Assembly: GCA_010405405.1 (NCBI GenBank)
Contig: MU004237.1
Span: 1,809,345-1,873,344, forward strand
Direction: 5' to 3'
Length of the DNA: 64,000 nucleotides
DNA from: Microthyrium microscopicum
Lineage: Eukaryota > Ascomycota > Dothideomycetes > Microthyriales > Microthyriaceae
The notes under the pieces were generated by a model, which searched no databases, was not told where the DNA came from, and saw only the letters and a list, made by a program, of their open reading frames with translations. Both the position numbers and the translations under genes were made by a program. Below, piece after piece: positions 54,571 through 64,000 of this stretch; within the stretch, counting starts at the first letter, position 1, and the number at the start of each line of letters is the position of its first letter.

Positions 54571-57136
54571 ATATTCACGAGATCTGGAAGAAATCCTATC
54601 AAGCAACTACTTAGAGCCTTTCCGCCAACAGTGGAAGAGCTGATGTATTGGGTATTGGCAACCAGTATGAGGCTCGATGCATTGCAGTTAGAGTCCTTAT
54701 GTCGATAACAAATATGGCAGAACAGTGCGCGCAAAGAGAATAGACACTTCCCAGATCATGTTTACATGGCAGCTTTTCCATCTTTCAGGAGCTTGGGAAA
54801 TGTAAATCGTCACTCAAGACATTGATGCCAGTTTCTCGGAGTACTTATCGATTGCCATGATACACTAGTCTAGGGTTGTAATCCACTGAATGTCCGTCAG
54901 TCGGATTGCTCTCCTAGACGTCAAGACAGTAAAAAAGCAAAACATTGTTAGTTATCGACAGAGCAGATCAAAGATGGGGTGTCATCGACAATGTGTTCTC
55001 TTCACGCGGAATCCGGAGGGCAAATCATCCACGCGTGGTATGTCATAGTGGGAAACTGGAACCACGATGTTCAAATATCAAGAGTAGGGAATTTGTGTCT
55101 TAGGAGTGGCAGGTAAAGTATCAGTACTAGTACAGGTATGCAATATATGCTGTCTCTCCTTTAAGTAACTGCTATGTACGCACATCTCATTTTTATCGTC
55201 TCAAGCCAAGAATCTTTCAAAATCCGGTTCAGATGCGGTATCATGAAAATGGATTTCACCAATTGCCTTCTTTTGGACGTCATCAAGACGACTAGTTATA
55301 GACTCGATTGAGAAATGTGTCTCCGTGAACTTTGACGAATGATATCCTACTTAAAATGAAATAAGCGAAAATACTGATTCTTAGGTAGACAGTCAGTCAA
55401 CGTTCAGAAATTTGACAAACAGTTCAAATACACAGTCTCGCCATCTTGTTGAACTCTCGGCGGAATTAAAGAGGCTGGACTTTAAGGAGCTCTGACAATG
55501 GAATTGTATTTCTTAAGATAATAACTAGTGTTCAGTATAAAAATAATACATATCTCGCAAACATCTATTGATTTTTATATTCAGCTTTTATCACAACTTG
55601 TCCAACACATTTATTGTTTTCCGTTGTGCAGTAAAACCTCTCAAATTTTATGATTATCAAAATTCAACCTTGCAGCATATATACACACAATCCGCAATAT
55701 TTTTCTGTCTACTAACAAAACAGGTGGCCCCGTCTGTCAAAGATCATGTTGTTGAACTCAGATTCCTTCTCATCTTACTAAGTCAGATTGAGGGCCAGAC
55801 TAAGAAAGTCCCAACAGATAGTGATTACACTAGTCTTAGACGGGCAAAGTAAAATTATGTAAGTCTGTCTGGGCCAGCAGTAATTTTCGTACCTGCCTGA
55901 TCTACAATTCCCGTTGTAGGTTAGGCAGGGAGCTTTTTGCTGGGCAGGTGTTCGATTTCGGTAGAGGTCTTTTCTTGTTTTGTTATTTTTTTGGGTTTGA
56001 TGAATTGCAAGGTGTTAGTTTGCATTGAATTGGTGTTTATTTTATTTTTTGAGATGTTGTGGAGGAGGTAGTGGAATTATTTGTGTGCCGGAAGGTTTTG
56101 ATATTGACTTATTATCTGAGAAAACTTTAAACACTGCGTGTTATTTCAAGCAACCCCGAAATGATCTTTGAAAGGTTTTTGAGTGTGGAAACATAATCGT
56201 AGTATATGAAAGTTGTCTAGATATCATAATTATTAAGTCTGATGAAGCTTCTACTTTTAAATATAATGATGTTCGGTGACTTACACTATGAAGTTGCCCA
56301 CATAAGCACCTTTGATTGTTTGAACGCTCAGCCTGATTCAGTTCATTTTCCAAAAATCGAAAGCTTCTAAATCATCACGCATTGCATTGCTTTAAGCATC
56401 TAGGTAGCGCTCCTAATCACACTATGTATGTAGGTAGTATATGTAGTCGATAATGCCGGGCAAGCTTCCCACGCACCTTGATACAAGGCTTTCACAACAG
56501 ACAGTGCCGGATGGAGTCTATTTTGAGTCATCATTTGACCGAGTAATGCAGCAAACGCATCCAGAATACCCTCCTTTTAATAGGTGTTGGAAGTAGACGT
56601 CCACATACCTTTATGATTAGTACTGGGGTCGTAATTGGATGCCTCCATTATGCACCTGTCAGCGGTCGGCGCCTTCCCTCTAATTATTCACCAATAACGG
56701 CAAGATTATACGCGACCTGTGGTTTTTCAGCCCCAAACATATGTGCAGGGCAGCAAAAATGGACAGCGAACATGTGGGAAGACCAGCCACCCTTAAAGGT
56801 CGTCCGACTGCTTTGCTGTGGAAATTTCCAAGGCTGCCAGACCGCAAACAGTCACTCGATTAAGCATCAATATTTACTATCAACTTCACCCTCCTATTAT
56901 TGTATCAAGCTCACCATTTGCTCTGGTGATTGCGGGCGGTTCAATCTCGAAAGCACTCAAGAAGTCATTCTCGTCATCATTGATTATCTAGCCTTGCCTC
57001 CACTGCTCCAGGTGGGCGACAAAAGATTTGCATGTTCCAATCTGTACATATGTAAGTATTTACGTGTCATGGTAGTCATTTATTGTTTTATTGAATTCTT
57101 GATAGCGACAGATAGGCACACTGGGTTTACAACACC
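54571..57136. other. AT-rich gene-poor region before the ankyrin gene
   Basis: Frames at 55568-55852 and 56613-57155 lack domains; the second is probably leader sequence of the ankyrin gene. A stretch near 55629 (CAGTAAAACCTC) resembles the terminus of pogo-type elements, but no partner repeat was found. Confidence 0.4.
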
Positions 57137-60105
57137 ATGGAACCATCCGACATAATAGCCGAGGAATCACAGCTTGGAATTTCGCCGCCTAATAGATCCG
57201 ATCTCGATGATTTCGAACGGTATATAAAAAGCGGTTCAATTGAAGGCGCGAAAAAATGTCTTGATTCAATTCGGGCGCGTGGCGGGAATGTCAACACCCC
57301 ATTGAGTACGATAGGAGACACATTGCTGTGGTGGGCAGCATTTAGAGATAATACGGACACAATGCAGTATTTGCTTCAGCAAGATGATGCTGATGTCAAC
57401 GCACGCGACGACACGAGGCAAACTCCATTGATGGTGGCTGCTAAACTTGGAAATAACAATGCGATGAATTTCCTCCTGGATAGAAGCGATATCGAAATCG
57501 ACTGGCAGGACTCCTTGGGCGAAACTGCACTAATGCGCGCAGTGGAATACGCAGAGATTGAAACAACAAAACTCTTACTACAATATGGCGCACTTCGTAG
57601 CCCACGAAATTGGGAGGGCCTGACAGCAATTGGACTGATGCTGAAAAACAAATCGGAAGCCGGGTCGCGGGCGGAATTCGAAAGTGAAGCGGGCTGGACA
57701 GATTCTCACTATGAAAGATATCCAGAGATCCGAAAGATAATGACAGAAATACCTGGTTCGCCACTACCCCCTTCGAGACTGCAGGGGAATGTTACAATGG
57801 ATTTGAAATTGGATCGAGCTTTCTATATACATTCTGTAGCGCCCAACGTGCTAGGGATCAACCACTGGTCTAGCCTATTAGTCCTACAACCTGACATGAA
57901 ACTTATATATGATAAGTCAAGGTACAATCCGAACGAGTTCTCAGAACAAAAGACCCAGAGTGGTCATTGGAAATGGATTCATGTTCCAGCTAACAACGTA
58001 AGTCTTGTGCCGCCCGAGAAACTCTTACTGACCCGAAATTAGATCCTTTGGGCGAAAGTTAGTAGCAAGAAAGGATCCAAGTATTTGTCTTGCAACTAAC
58101 ATTTTAATGCAGTGGGTGGCAGAGTCTTTGACCGCAGCACATGCTGAAATTGTAAATAACGATACCAACATGATAGCCGAGATTGATGCAGCTGTTACTG
58201 AGGTCAATAAATCTAGATGTGCTCGTCAGTTCCATTGGAAGACATTCAAGAGTGACAAGGGAACTTACGATTGTTGTTCGATAGTGGTAGGTTATGGGAA
58301 CGTCGTTCTCTCTTTCCGTTTTGGCAGATAGTGATATCATGATATGGGGCTGACTTATCGTATAGCTGCCATATCTCTCGACAGAGTCCGAAGACTTCCT
58401 TGAATATGCAAGAAGCTCCGATGCACCCCAAGGCGCCGCAAAAGTAGACGAGCTCGTCAAAAACCAGCCAATTCGATTCAAAGACCTTGACAGAAGAGCT
58501 AAGATTGCCGAAGCGAATGGCGCTCCATTGGGAGTAAAATCATTTTCGCAGGGAACCAGGATGAATCGTTACATGCACAATCCACAAACACTGGATCGAT
58601 TTGAGTCTTCAGTCCCTGGCGGCGTAGATGAACGCGACGCAGATCAAGTACTCTACCGGTTCACTAACGATCAAAAAGCCACCGAAGTGCTACGGAATAA
58701 GGATTCCAGTCCTCACCTATTAACGGTAGGCCAGCTATGGCTCTGGAAGATTAACAGTAAGTCCCAGAAGCGGATCGCAGCGGACCGTCTGACCTAACAT
58801 TCACCTAGATATAGTGATTACAGCTTTTCCAAAACCTTGGTCAATTCAAAGTGAAGATACATTACGCCTACGAGTAGAAACCGCTTGTAAACATGGGCTC
58901 ATCAAACAATCCAAGGATCTCGTAGATGTATTAACAAGTATGTGCTTAAAGCTACCGGATGAACCTGGAAGCTGGGGTCTTCCTTCTGAAGAGAGCTGGA
59001 TAACAATTTTCGAGAAGAGTATTCAGAAAGCAGTGAGTAATACCCGAGCTCGTTACCGTCATGTCGACGCTGACCAGAGAGTAGAGATTTGAAGAAGAAG
59101 AACACTTAAGAAAGTTGGGTAAGTGAGCTATGTCAGGAATTTGCATGAAGGTCTAACGACGATTATCAAAGGTGCGGATTTAAAGGCAAAAGACTCGGAA
59201 ACACTTTATAACATTGCGAGTGAGGTCGAAGCGCTCCGAAAGGCCAAGGACATCAGCGACGAGTTGCGACTAATTGGCCGCGTCTATGAGATTCAAAAAC
59301 TCGTCATCCAGGCGAAGCACGCCTCGCTGCAGGAGCCAGATGAGGCAAGTGTGCAGAGAGTAGAGCTTCTAAAACGACAGAGAGAGAAGCTCAATAGCCT
59401 AAAAGCAGATGCTGCCGCAGTTGAACGTCGTGTGAGTACTATAAGAACCGCATCAAGTTACCTCAAGCTCATTATTCGCAGTGGAACCAGCTTTTAGATC
59501 TCAAGCAAAAGCAAGGTAGCTTGGAGCAAGTGCGACAATCGGTTATACATGCTAAAGAACTGGCCATACAAAACGAGGAACTCGTCAAGCAGACAAAGCA
59601 TTCGGCCGAGCAGGCTGATTTCTTAGCGGCTCTCGGGGTCAAGGCGGATGAGAGAAATTTGGAGAACGAGAGACAGTCAGCTTATTTGTTTGTATTCACA
59701 ATCATTACCATTATATTTGTGAGTATATCGGCCAGGATATCAAGGGATACTCTAACACAACTTCCAGGCGCCTTTGAACTTTGTCGCTGCGTTCTTTGCC
59801 ATTCCTAGTACAGACTTCCCTCAAATGGGCTCTGGTAGCGACCAGAAGGTGAACTGGGACACAGGAAGGATTATAGGAGGTCTTGGTACGTTTTGGATCC
59901 TGTTCAGGATTCCACAAAACCGAGATAAACTGACTGACATCGCACTATAGTAGCATCATTGATTATCACCTTTGCGCTCATCGGTATATGGTACGCTGTC
60001 CTGCATTTCTATAGCCTAGTGTATGGAAAACGACGACAGGGAAAAAAGGCAGCTGGTGAAGCCAGTAAGAACATAGCAAAAGCAGATGGTCAGGAGCATG
60101 TATAA
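57137..60105 (+). CDS. Ankyrin-repeat protein with C-terminal CorA-like membrane domain
   Basis: Ten exons: 57137-57997, 58043-58057, 58113-58286, 58366-58756, 58809-59032, 59085-59118, 59172-59431, 59482-59718, 59768-59885 and 59951-60105, giving 822 residues in one frame. Ankyrin repeats lie at about 55-170 (GDTLLWWAAFRDNTDTMQYL, RQTPLMVAAKLGNNNAMNFL, GETALMRAVEYAEIETTKLL). A middle region (TVGQLWLWKINNIVITAFP) matches fungal CorA-like proteins, then a long coiled coil (FEEEEHLRKL onward). Two membrane helices close the protein (AYLFVFTIITIIFAPLNFVA and VASLIITFALIGIWYAVLHF). The GMN signature of true Mg2+ channels after helix 1 is replaced (FFAIPS), so transport is doubtful. Exon 2 is only 15 bases (ILWAK). 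The introns are 45-79 bases, several with CTAAC branches. Confidence 0.85.
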
Positions 60106-61475
60106 AGACAGACAAGCTAAATCGGTCAATCAGTCTCCATTCCTACTCCTCATAGCGTGCCACGGGGTTTGAAGGAAATACCTCTAGGCACTGGCTTCAG
60201 AGGAAAGAACCTCTACACGATACTGAAAGCACTTTCCTAGACATTGCTACAATGCCTATATTTTGAATTATATCAAAGTTATGTCGACATCATGGCAATA
60301 TTATCGAAATCATGTTGCTATTATAATATCGAGCCGGTACCTAGTACGTATTTCCTATACCCCTCGATCTACCCCATGGTAGGTACTTAGGTTGGTAGAC
60401 ACGAAGAGATGGTTTTCGTAGGTTTAATGAAACGATGAGATACATATAGCCTTTAAGAAAATCCTTGAGCTAGCATGATTACTATTGCTTCAGCGATGAA
60501 TACACCCAAACCTAGCATGTGATTGCTCTTAGACCCTCTCTACCTATATTCTTCTCGGTGTTTAGGTATGAGCTAAATTGGCTAATCAACAGCCTAGATT
60601 TGATATGTCTTTGGGACCAACCAAGGCTAGCATCGATCGTCCAAAGAACATAAAATATTCTTTGAGCATGTTTGGATAACAAGACCATAGAAAGACCTCA
60701 AAAGGTGAAGGGGAGGGAGGTTCTAGGTGCAACCACATTGTAGGTTTGGATGTAAGGAAAATCATTCGAGTAAAGAAGAGAAGATGTGTTACAGTGAAGT
60801 ATATTCAAGGGAATCAAAGGTTTGACAACTAGGTATGTACCTTTCAGCTCAGTTTAAACCCTTATTCTAACCTCCAGCAGGCATACTTGTTGTGTTGATA
60901 ATATAATTTTCCGAGTTCAGTTCTAGGCAAGACATAACCACCAGCTTTCATAGTCGTTGGCTCTCTGAAGCTTTAATCCTAGGTGGTCAATAATAACTTG
61001 AAGTTAGACTCCCTAGGTTTACATCTATGTTCTACATAGTATCTGCTACTTCGAGGTAAGTTATAAACAAAAATAGGAAGGCAAAAGCTCACAATAACAT
61101 GACTGTTTTAAAGCACCCCTTAGAATCTGCTATAATCCCCCGTAGGACTTTATAATCTCCTACATTGTGGAAGTAATATAGTAACTATAGCGACAAAATT
61201 TAGCCTACAAATAGAACAATGAAGTAGCTTCCTTACAATACATAGTTCATGAGGCTTTCAAGAAGTAAAAATTACTACTAATAAGATAACTTGTGCTTAA
61301 TATCTAATCTATAAGCTCGCGATATTCTGTCCTCTCTTTACCCGTAACTCTAAAGCTATTAAGCAAATATATTCTTCGTCTCCTCTGATGCCTAGAAAGA
61401 CAAAGAGCTTATTGGTTCGCTCAAGTAAAACTTAAGGTAAGGAAGCTAAGAATGAATGGGTGGTTGAGGCCGCGA
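60106..61475. other. AT-rich spacer
   Basis: No gene supported. From about 60250 on the sequence is rich in TA steps, as in mutated repeats of moulds, but I could not assign it to an element. Confidence 0.4.
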
Positions 61476-61477
61476 TA

Positions 61478-61623
61478 CCGAAAACTTCTGTTGAAAAGTA
61501 ACATGCTAGCGTGGTTTTTCTTGCAGGGGGCGCTGCTTATTTAGGGGATTCCCGCTATTGCTTAGGGACAAAACGTCGCTAGAAAACCACGCTAGCATGT
61601 TACTTTTCAACAGAAGTTTTCGG
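61478..61623. mobile_element. TA-flanked MITE, 146 bp (third family)
   Basis: Bases 61478-61519 and 61582-61623 are 42-base inverted repeats with one mismatch at the inner end, starting CCGAAAACTTCTG and ending CAGAAGTTTTCGG, flanked by TA at 61476-61477 and 61624-61625. No coding capacity; the centre is about 60 bases. Sharing of CCG ends and TA flanks with the two MITEs at 12.7 and 13.1 kb points to the same superfamily. Confidence 0.85.
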
Positions 61624-61672
61624 TATGGGCACTTTGGACGAAGGGGATTTTAGTAGATACTTTGGTGTGATT

Positions 61673-62092
61673 TCAGCACCGGTCCAATAACATTAGAATC
61701 ATTATCACAACCACCATAATTAACACCCCAAACAGCACCTCCACCATCAAATCCATCCATGATTCCATGTGCACCAATACCCCCCCAAACAATCCCATCA
61801 CACCAGAAATCAATATCAAATTCCAAAATCCCCAAATTAGCAACACCCAAAAAGCCCCCATGATTGGCCACCCACCCGCGCCCCGTCCAAATCCCACACC
61901 AAAACCTAACCACTCAAATCCTCGCCTCGAACCAAAAGCACATCTACGGCCCCTGATTCGCCCAGTACACAGATTCCCCACACCAATCCCACAAAGCCAC
62001 CAACAACCCTCAGGACGAAAGAAGGAAGCGGAAAAGGAATCAAGGCCCGCCGCCCGTCTCCTGCAGAAGCGCCTCAAGTCCTTCAGATGCAC
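61673..62092 (-). CDS. Possible small membrane protein
   Basis: A 139-codon minus-strand frame. The second half is strongly hydrophobic (PIMGAFWVLLIWGFWNLILI, GVMGLFGGVLVHM, VLFGVLIMVVVIMILMLL), like two or three membrane helices; the first half is Arg/Gly/Cys-rich. No known family, and neighbouring frames on both strands are also open because the DNA is low in stops here. Listed as tentative. Confidence 0.25.
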   Translation of the reverse strand: MHLKDLRRFCRRRAAGLDSFSASFFRPEGCWWLCGIGVGNLCTGRIRGRRCAFGSRRGFEWLGFGVGFGRGAGGWPIMGAFWVLLIWGFWNLILISGVMGLFGGVLVHMESWMDLMVEVLFGVLIMVVVIMILMLLDRC

Positions 62093-62788
62093 AAGTAGAT
62101 GGAAATAGACATTGTAGGGAAAAGCTTCGTTATGGTGATGTTAATAATGTGATTCAAATGCTAAACTAAAAGTTCCACGACCGGTAAGGTTCTGTGGTAA
62201 AGTGCTATGCTAGGGGTATCATAATCGAAAATGTAATCAAAATGAACCGAAATCGGTAGTGCAAAATGCTGAAAGAACCGAAATGCTTCGGGGAATCTTT
62301 CCCAACCTCTATCCAAAAGAAAGCGCCACTGGAGGCGAAAACGCCACAGAATTTCCAGGGCTGTGGTTGTCCCACGCCTCAATTTTGCTTTTTGGCAAAG
62401 GGGTAGACCGGGGAAGTGTGTTCCCCGACCCGTGGGCAAGCCTAGGGACCGTTGGCTGGCCCGTAATCTTGCTTTGAGACAGGGCGTTTGGGGGTTGGCT
62501 GGTCGCTGGGAGGAGGTTTTGGTTGACGGGGAATAATTGGCGACGGTGGAGGGAGGGGACCGTGCTGAGATCCGGAGAGTTGGTATCACGATTGTGATGG
62601 AGAAGTTGTATGTGTGTGGCGAAGACGCGTTTGGTTTGGAAGGACGCGTTTTTCTTGTGGCAGTGTGATACTGCGAGGGATGTTGTTTGCCTCTGGTTGT
62701 GCTCTGGAAGTGAGTCACATGTGATTGTGGTTTGTGAATTGTGTGATGTATTTGGTAGAGTCGGCGACCAGCACCAGCTGGAAATCTT
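62093..62788. other. 3' flank of the Ser-rich gene
   Basis: A 214-codon minus-strand frame (62161-62805) runs here but overlaps the end of the next gene and reads like untranslated sequence (no domain, His/Arg/Thr-rich). Not called. Confidence 0.4.
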
Positions 62789-63301
62789 TCACTCTGGAGC
62801 CGCAATGGGACACTCGGAGATTGGTGTCATGGGCTTGCCCATAGGACGCGATTTCTTGGAACTGCGTCTTCGTTTCTTGAATGTTGGTTTTGCTGGCGCG
62901 AAGAGAGGCATAAGAGGTACTGCGGCTGGTGGTAGAATGTAGTCGCGTGGTGGTGCTGGTGCTTCATCGAGGAATGGCACGTCGCATTCGTCTGCGAGAT
63001 CTTCTGGGAAGAGGTCGAAATCGCTGATATATGAACTTGGCGCGTTGTTGTTGCTGCTATATGATGCTGCAGAGTCGCTCGCTTTGAGTGGTGGGCTCAA
63101 AGAATTTCTTGAAGGCCAGGATGGGAATGCGCAAGACATGCTGGTCTTGTATGAGCTGCTGCTGGTCCAGGTGGTGGAATTTGTGGAGTAAGTACTTGAT
63201 ACTGAGGATGCAGCAGAATTGTTTGAAGAGGGTGGTGAAGTGCTAGGCCATCCAACACATATGGGTGAGGATGACTTTGGTGAAGAACTGAAAGACTGCA
63301 T
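62789..63301 (-). CDS. Ser-rich unknown protein with basic C terminus
   Basis: One exon of 170 residues. The N-terminal half is almost only Ser, Thr, Asn and Pro. The second half looks constrained: SSYISDFDLFPEDL, PFLDEAPAPPRDYILPP, VPLMPLFAPAKPTF, then a basic run KKRRRSSKKSRP that could be a nuclear signal, and KPMTPISECPIAAPE at the end. I know no function. The acidic DFDLFPEDL motif beside a basic tract would suit a regulator or adaptor, but that is a guess. The promoter would lie in the last 700 bases of the window. Confidence 0.7.
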   Translation of the reverse strand: MQSFSSSPKSSSPICVGWPSTSPPSSNNSAASSVSSTYSTNSTTWTSSSSYKTSMSCAFPSWPSRNSLSPPLKASDSAASYSSNNNAPSSYISDFDLFPEDLADECDVPFLDEAPAPPRDYILPPAAVPLMPLFAPAKPTFKKRRRSSKKSRPMGKPMTPISECPIAAPE

Positions 63302-64000
63302 TTTGGGCAGTGGCGTTGACTGATAGTCAGGTTGGAAATCCGGGGATGGTAATCCGGAGATGTTTTGTTTATAATGTACTAAGCAGCAGCAAGGCTGTCA
63401 GTAGGAGAAAGCCGGACCGATATGATGGCGATGGATGACGTGAAGACTGGAGTCGGAGCTAGCCAACAGATCTCGGAGCAGTCCGCAGTTGGTTGGTGGG
63501 CAAGGCTGCAGCTGAGAGAGAGCCTTGGAATGGTTCCGCAGGGTGGGTGGCGCAGGCAGATTGACAGGATAAACAGGATTTACTGAAAGCGATGCTAGGC
63601 AGCTGTAACATTTGTCGGGCGGAGCAAGGCAAATATATGTTGGTGAGCTGACTTGAGAATCCGGGGTGGTTGGATTTGAAGAGTTGTTAATAGGGGCGAG
63701 ATCAGGAGGAAGACTTGGGGGTTATTTGAGGCAGAGACAAGGCTTGTTGTGGGAGCAAATGGACTCTTGATGTGACAGAGCTTTGGCGTTTGAATCAATA
63801 AATAATGTGAGAGTGGGATGTGACCAAGTCAAGTCCAAGGGAGTTTTCAGCGTGGGACTATTGTTGTCTCGCACATGGGGTTGGTTTTTTGGCACGGGTG
63901 AGTACTGTGGACACCTCGGAGTAGTTGAGTCTTGAAGATTGATAACAATCAGACAAGGTCAAGTAAGAACAAACGTGAGAAGGAGCAAAGCAAAACAGGA
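63302..64000. other. Upstream region of the Ser-rich gene to window end
   Basis: No supported coding frame; short frames at 63595-63798 are not convincing. The sequence may hold the leader and promoter of the Ser-rich gene. Confidence 0.4.

Noticed and set aside
55629-55662. Sequence resembling a pogo-type transposon end (CAGTAAAACCTC)
   Set aside because: No inverted partner within several kilobases and no TA flank.
56613-57155. 180-codon plus-strand frame before the ankyrin gene
   Set aside because: Overlaps the ankyrin start in another frame and has no domain; likely leader.
62161-62805. 214-codon minus-strand frame
   Set aside because: Overlaps the 3' end of the Ser-rich gene and reads like its untranslated tail.
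1-64000. CRISPR arrays, tRNA and rRNA genes, phage or plasmid features
   Set aside because: None seen; the sequence is fungal nuclear DNA with spliced genes, and no regular spacer array or cloverleaf was found by eye.

Overview
The window looks like nuclear chromosome sequence from a filamentous ascomycete (Pezizomycotina, perhaps Leotiomycetes; the class is inference). The basis is seen directly: most introns are 45-60 bases with GTRNGT-type donors, CTAAC-like branch sites and NAG acceptors; genes lie on both strands with no operon logic; and the protein families are typical of moulds (ascomycete laccase with a C-terminal DSGV plug, Zn2Cys6 factor, CBM18 chitin deacetylase, GT90/CAP10, DUF3431, ankyrin-CorA proteins).

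Layout. 0.8-8 kb: secreted laccase, a small inverted-repeat element, a C2H2+Zn2Cys6 transcription factor, a cupin protein and an NmrA-like NAD(P)-binding protein. 8-11.7 kb: RNA-processing genes (Rpr2/Snm1-type RNase P/MRP subunit, lariat debranching enzyme DBR1) and a small unknown. 12.3-13.4 kb: a broken cell-wall-type gene with a TA-flanked MITE at its 5' end, and a second MITE. 14.4-18.5 kb: a chitin deacetylase carrying an unusual Kex2-type repeat peptide, then a METTL4-like MT-A70 protein. 18.5-20 kb: a stretch rich in minus-strand splice signals. 20-28 kb: a bHLH factor, a CAAX-tailed ubiquitin-fold protein and a long low-complexity reading frame directly behind it. 28.7-34 kb: proteasome maturation factor UMP1 and a VPS9-ankyrin-PX-like protein resembling yeast Vrl1/VARP. 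34-41.3 kb: a BBE-type FAD oxidase and a compact set of surface-glycan genes (DUF3431, GT90, acyltransferase 3). 42-51 kb: an unknown gene, a decayed DUF4419 gene and a 1,798-residue WD40/alpha-solenoid protein. 51-57 kb: gene-poor, with one coiled-coil coding fragment. 57-60 kb: a ten-exon ankyrin/CorA-like gene with a 15-base exon. 60-64 kb: AT-rich spacer, another TA-flanked MITE and a Ser-rich unknown gene.

Likely cooperation, by inference: laccase, factor, cupin and NmrA protein may form a small oxidative gene group. DUF3431, GT90 and acyltransferase 3 probably act together on exported glycans. The most unusual items are the Kex2 repeat block in the chitin deacetylase, the possible splice switch between a CAAX tail and a long extension on the ubiquitin-fold gene, and the MITE at the cell-wall gene.

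All gene models were made by eye from splice signals and reading frames. Exon borders are given in each entry, and no database or alignment was consulted.
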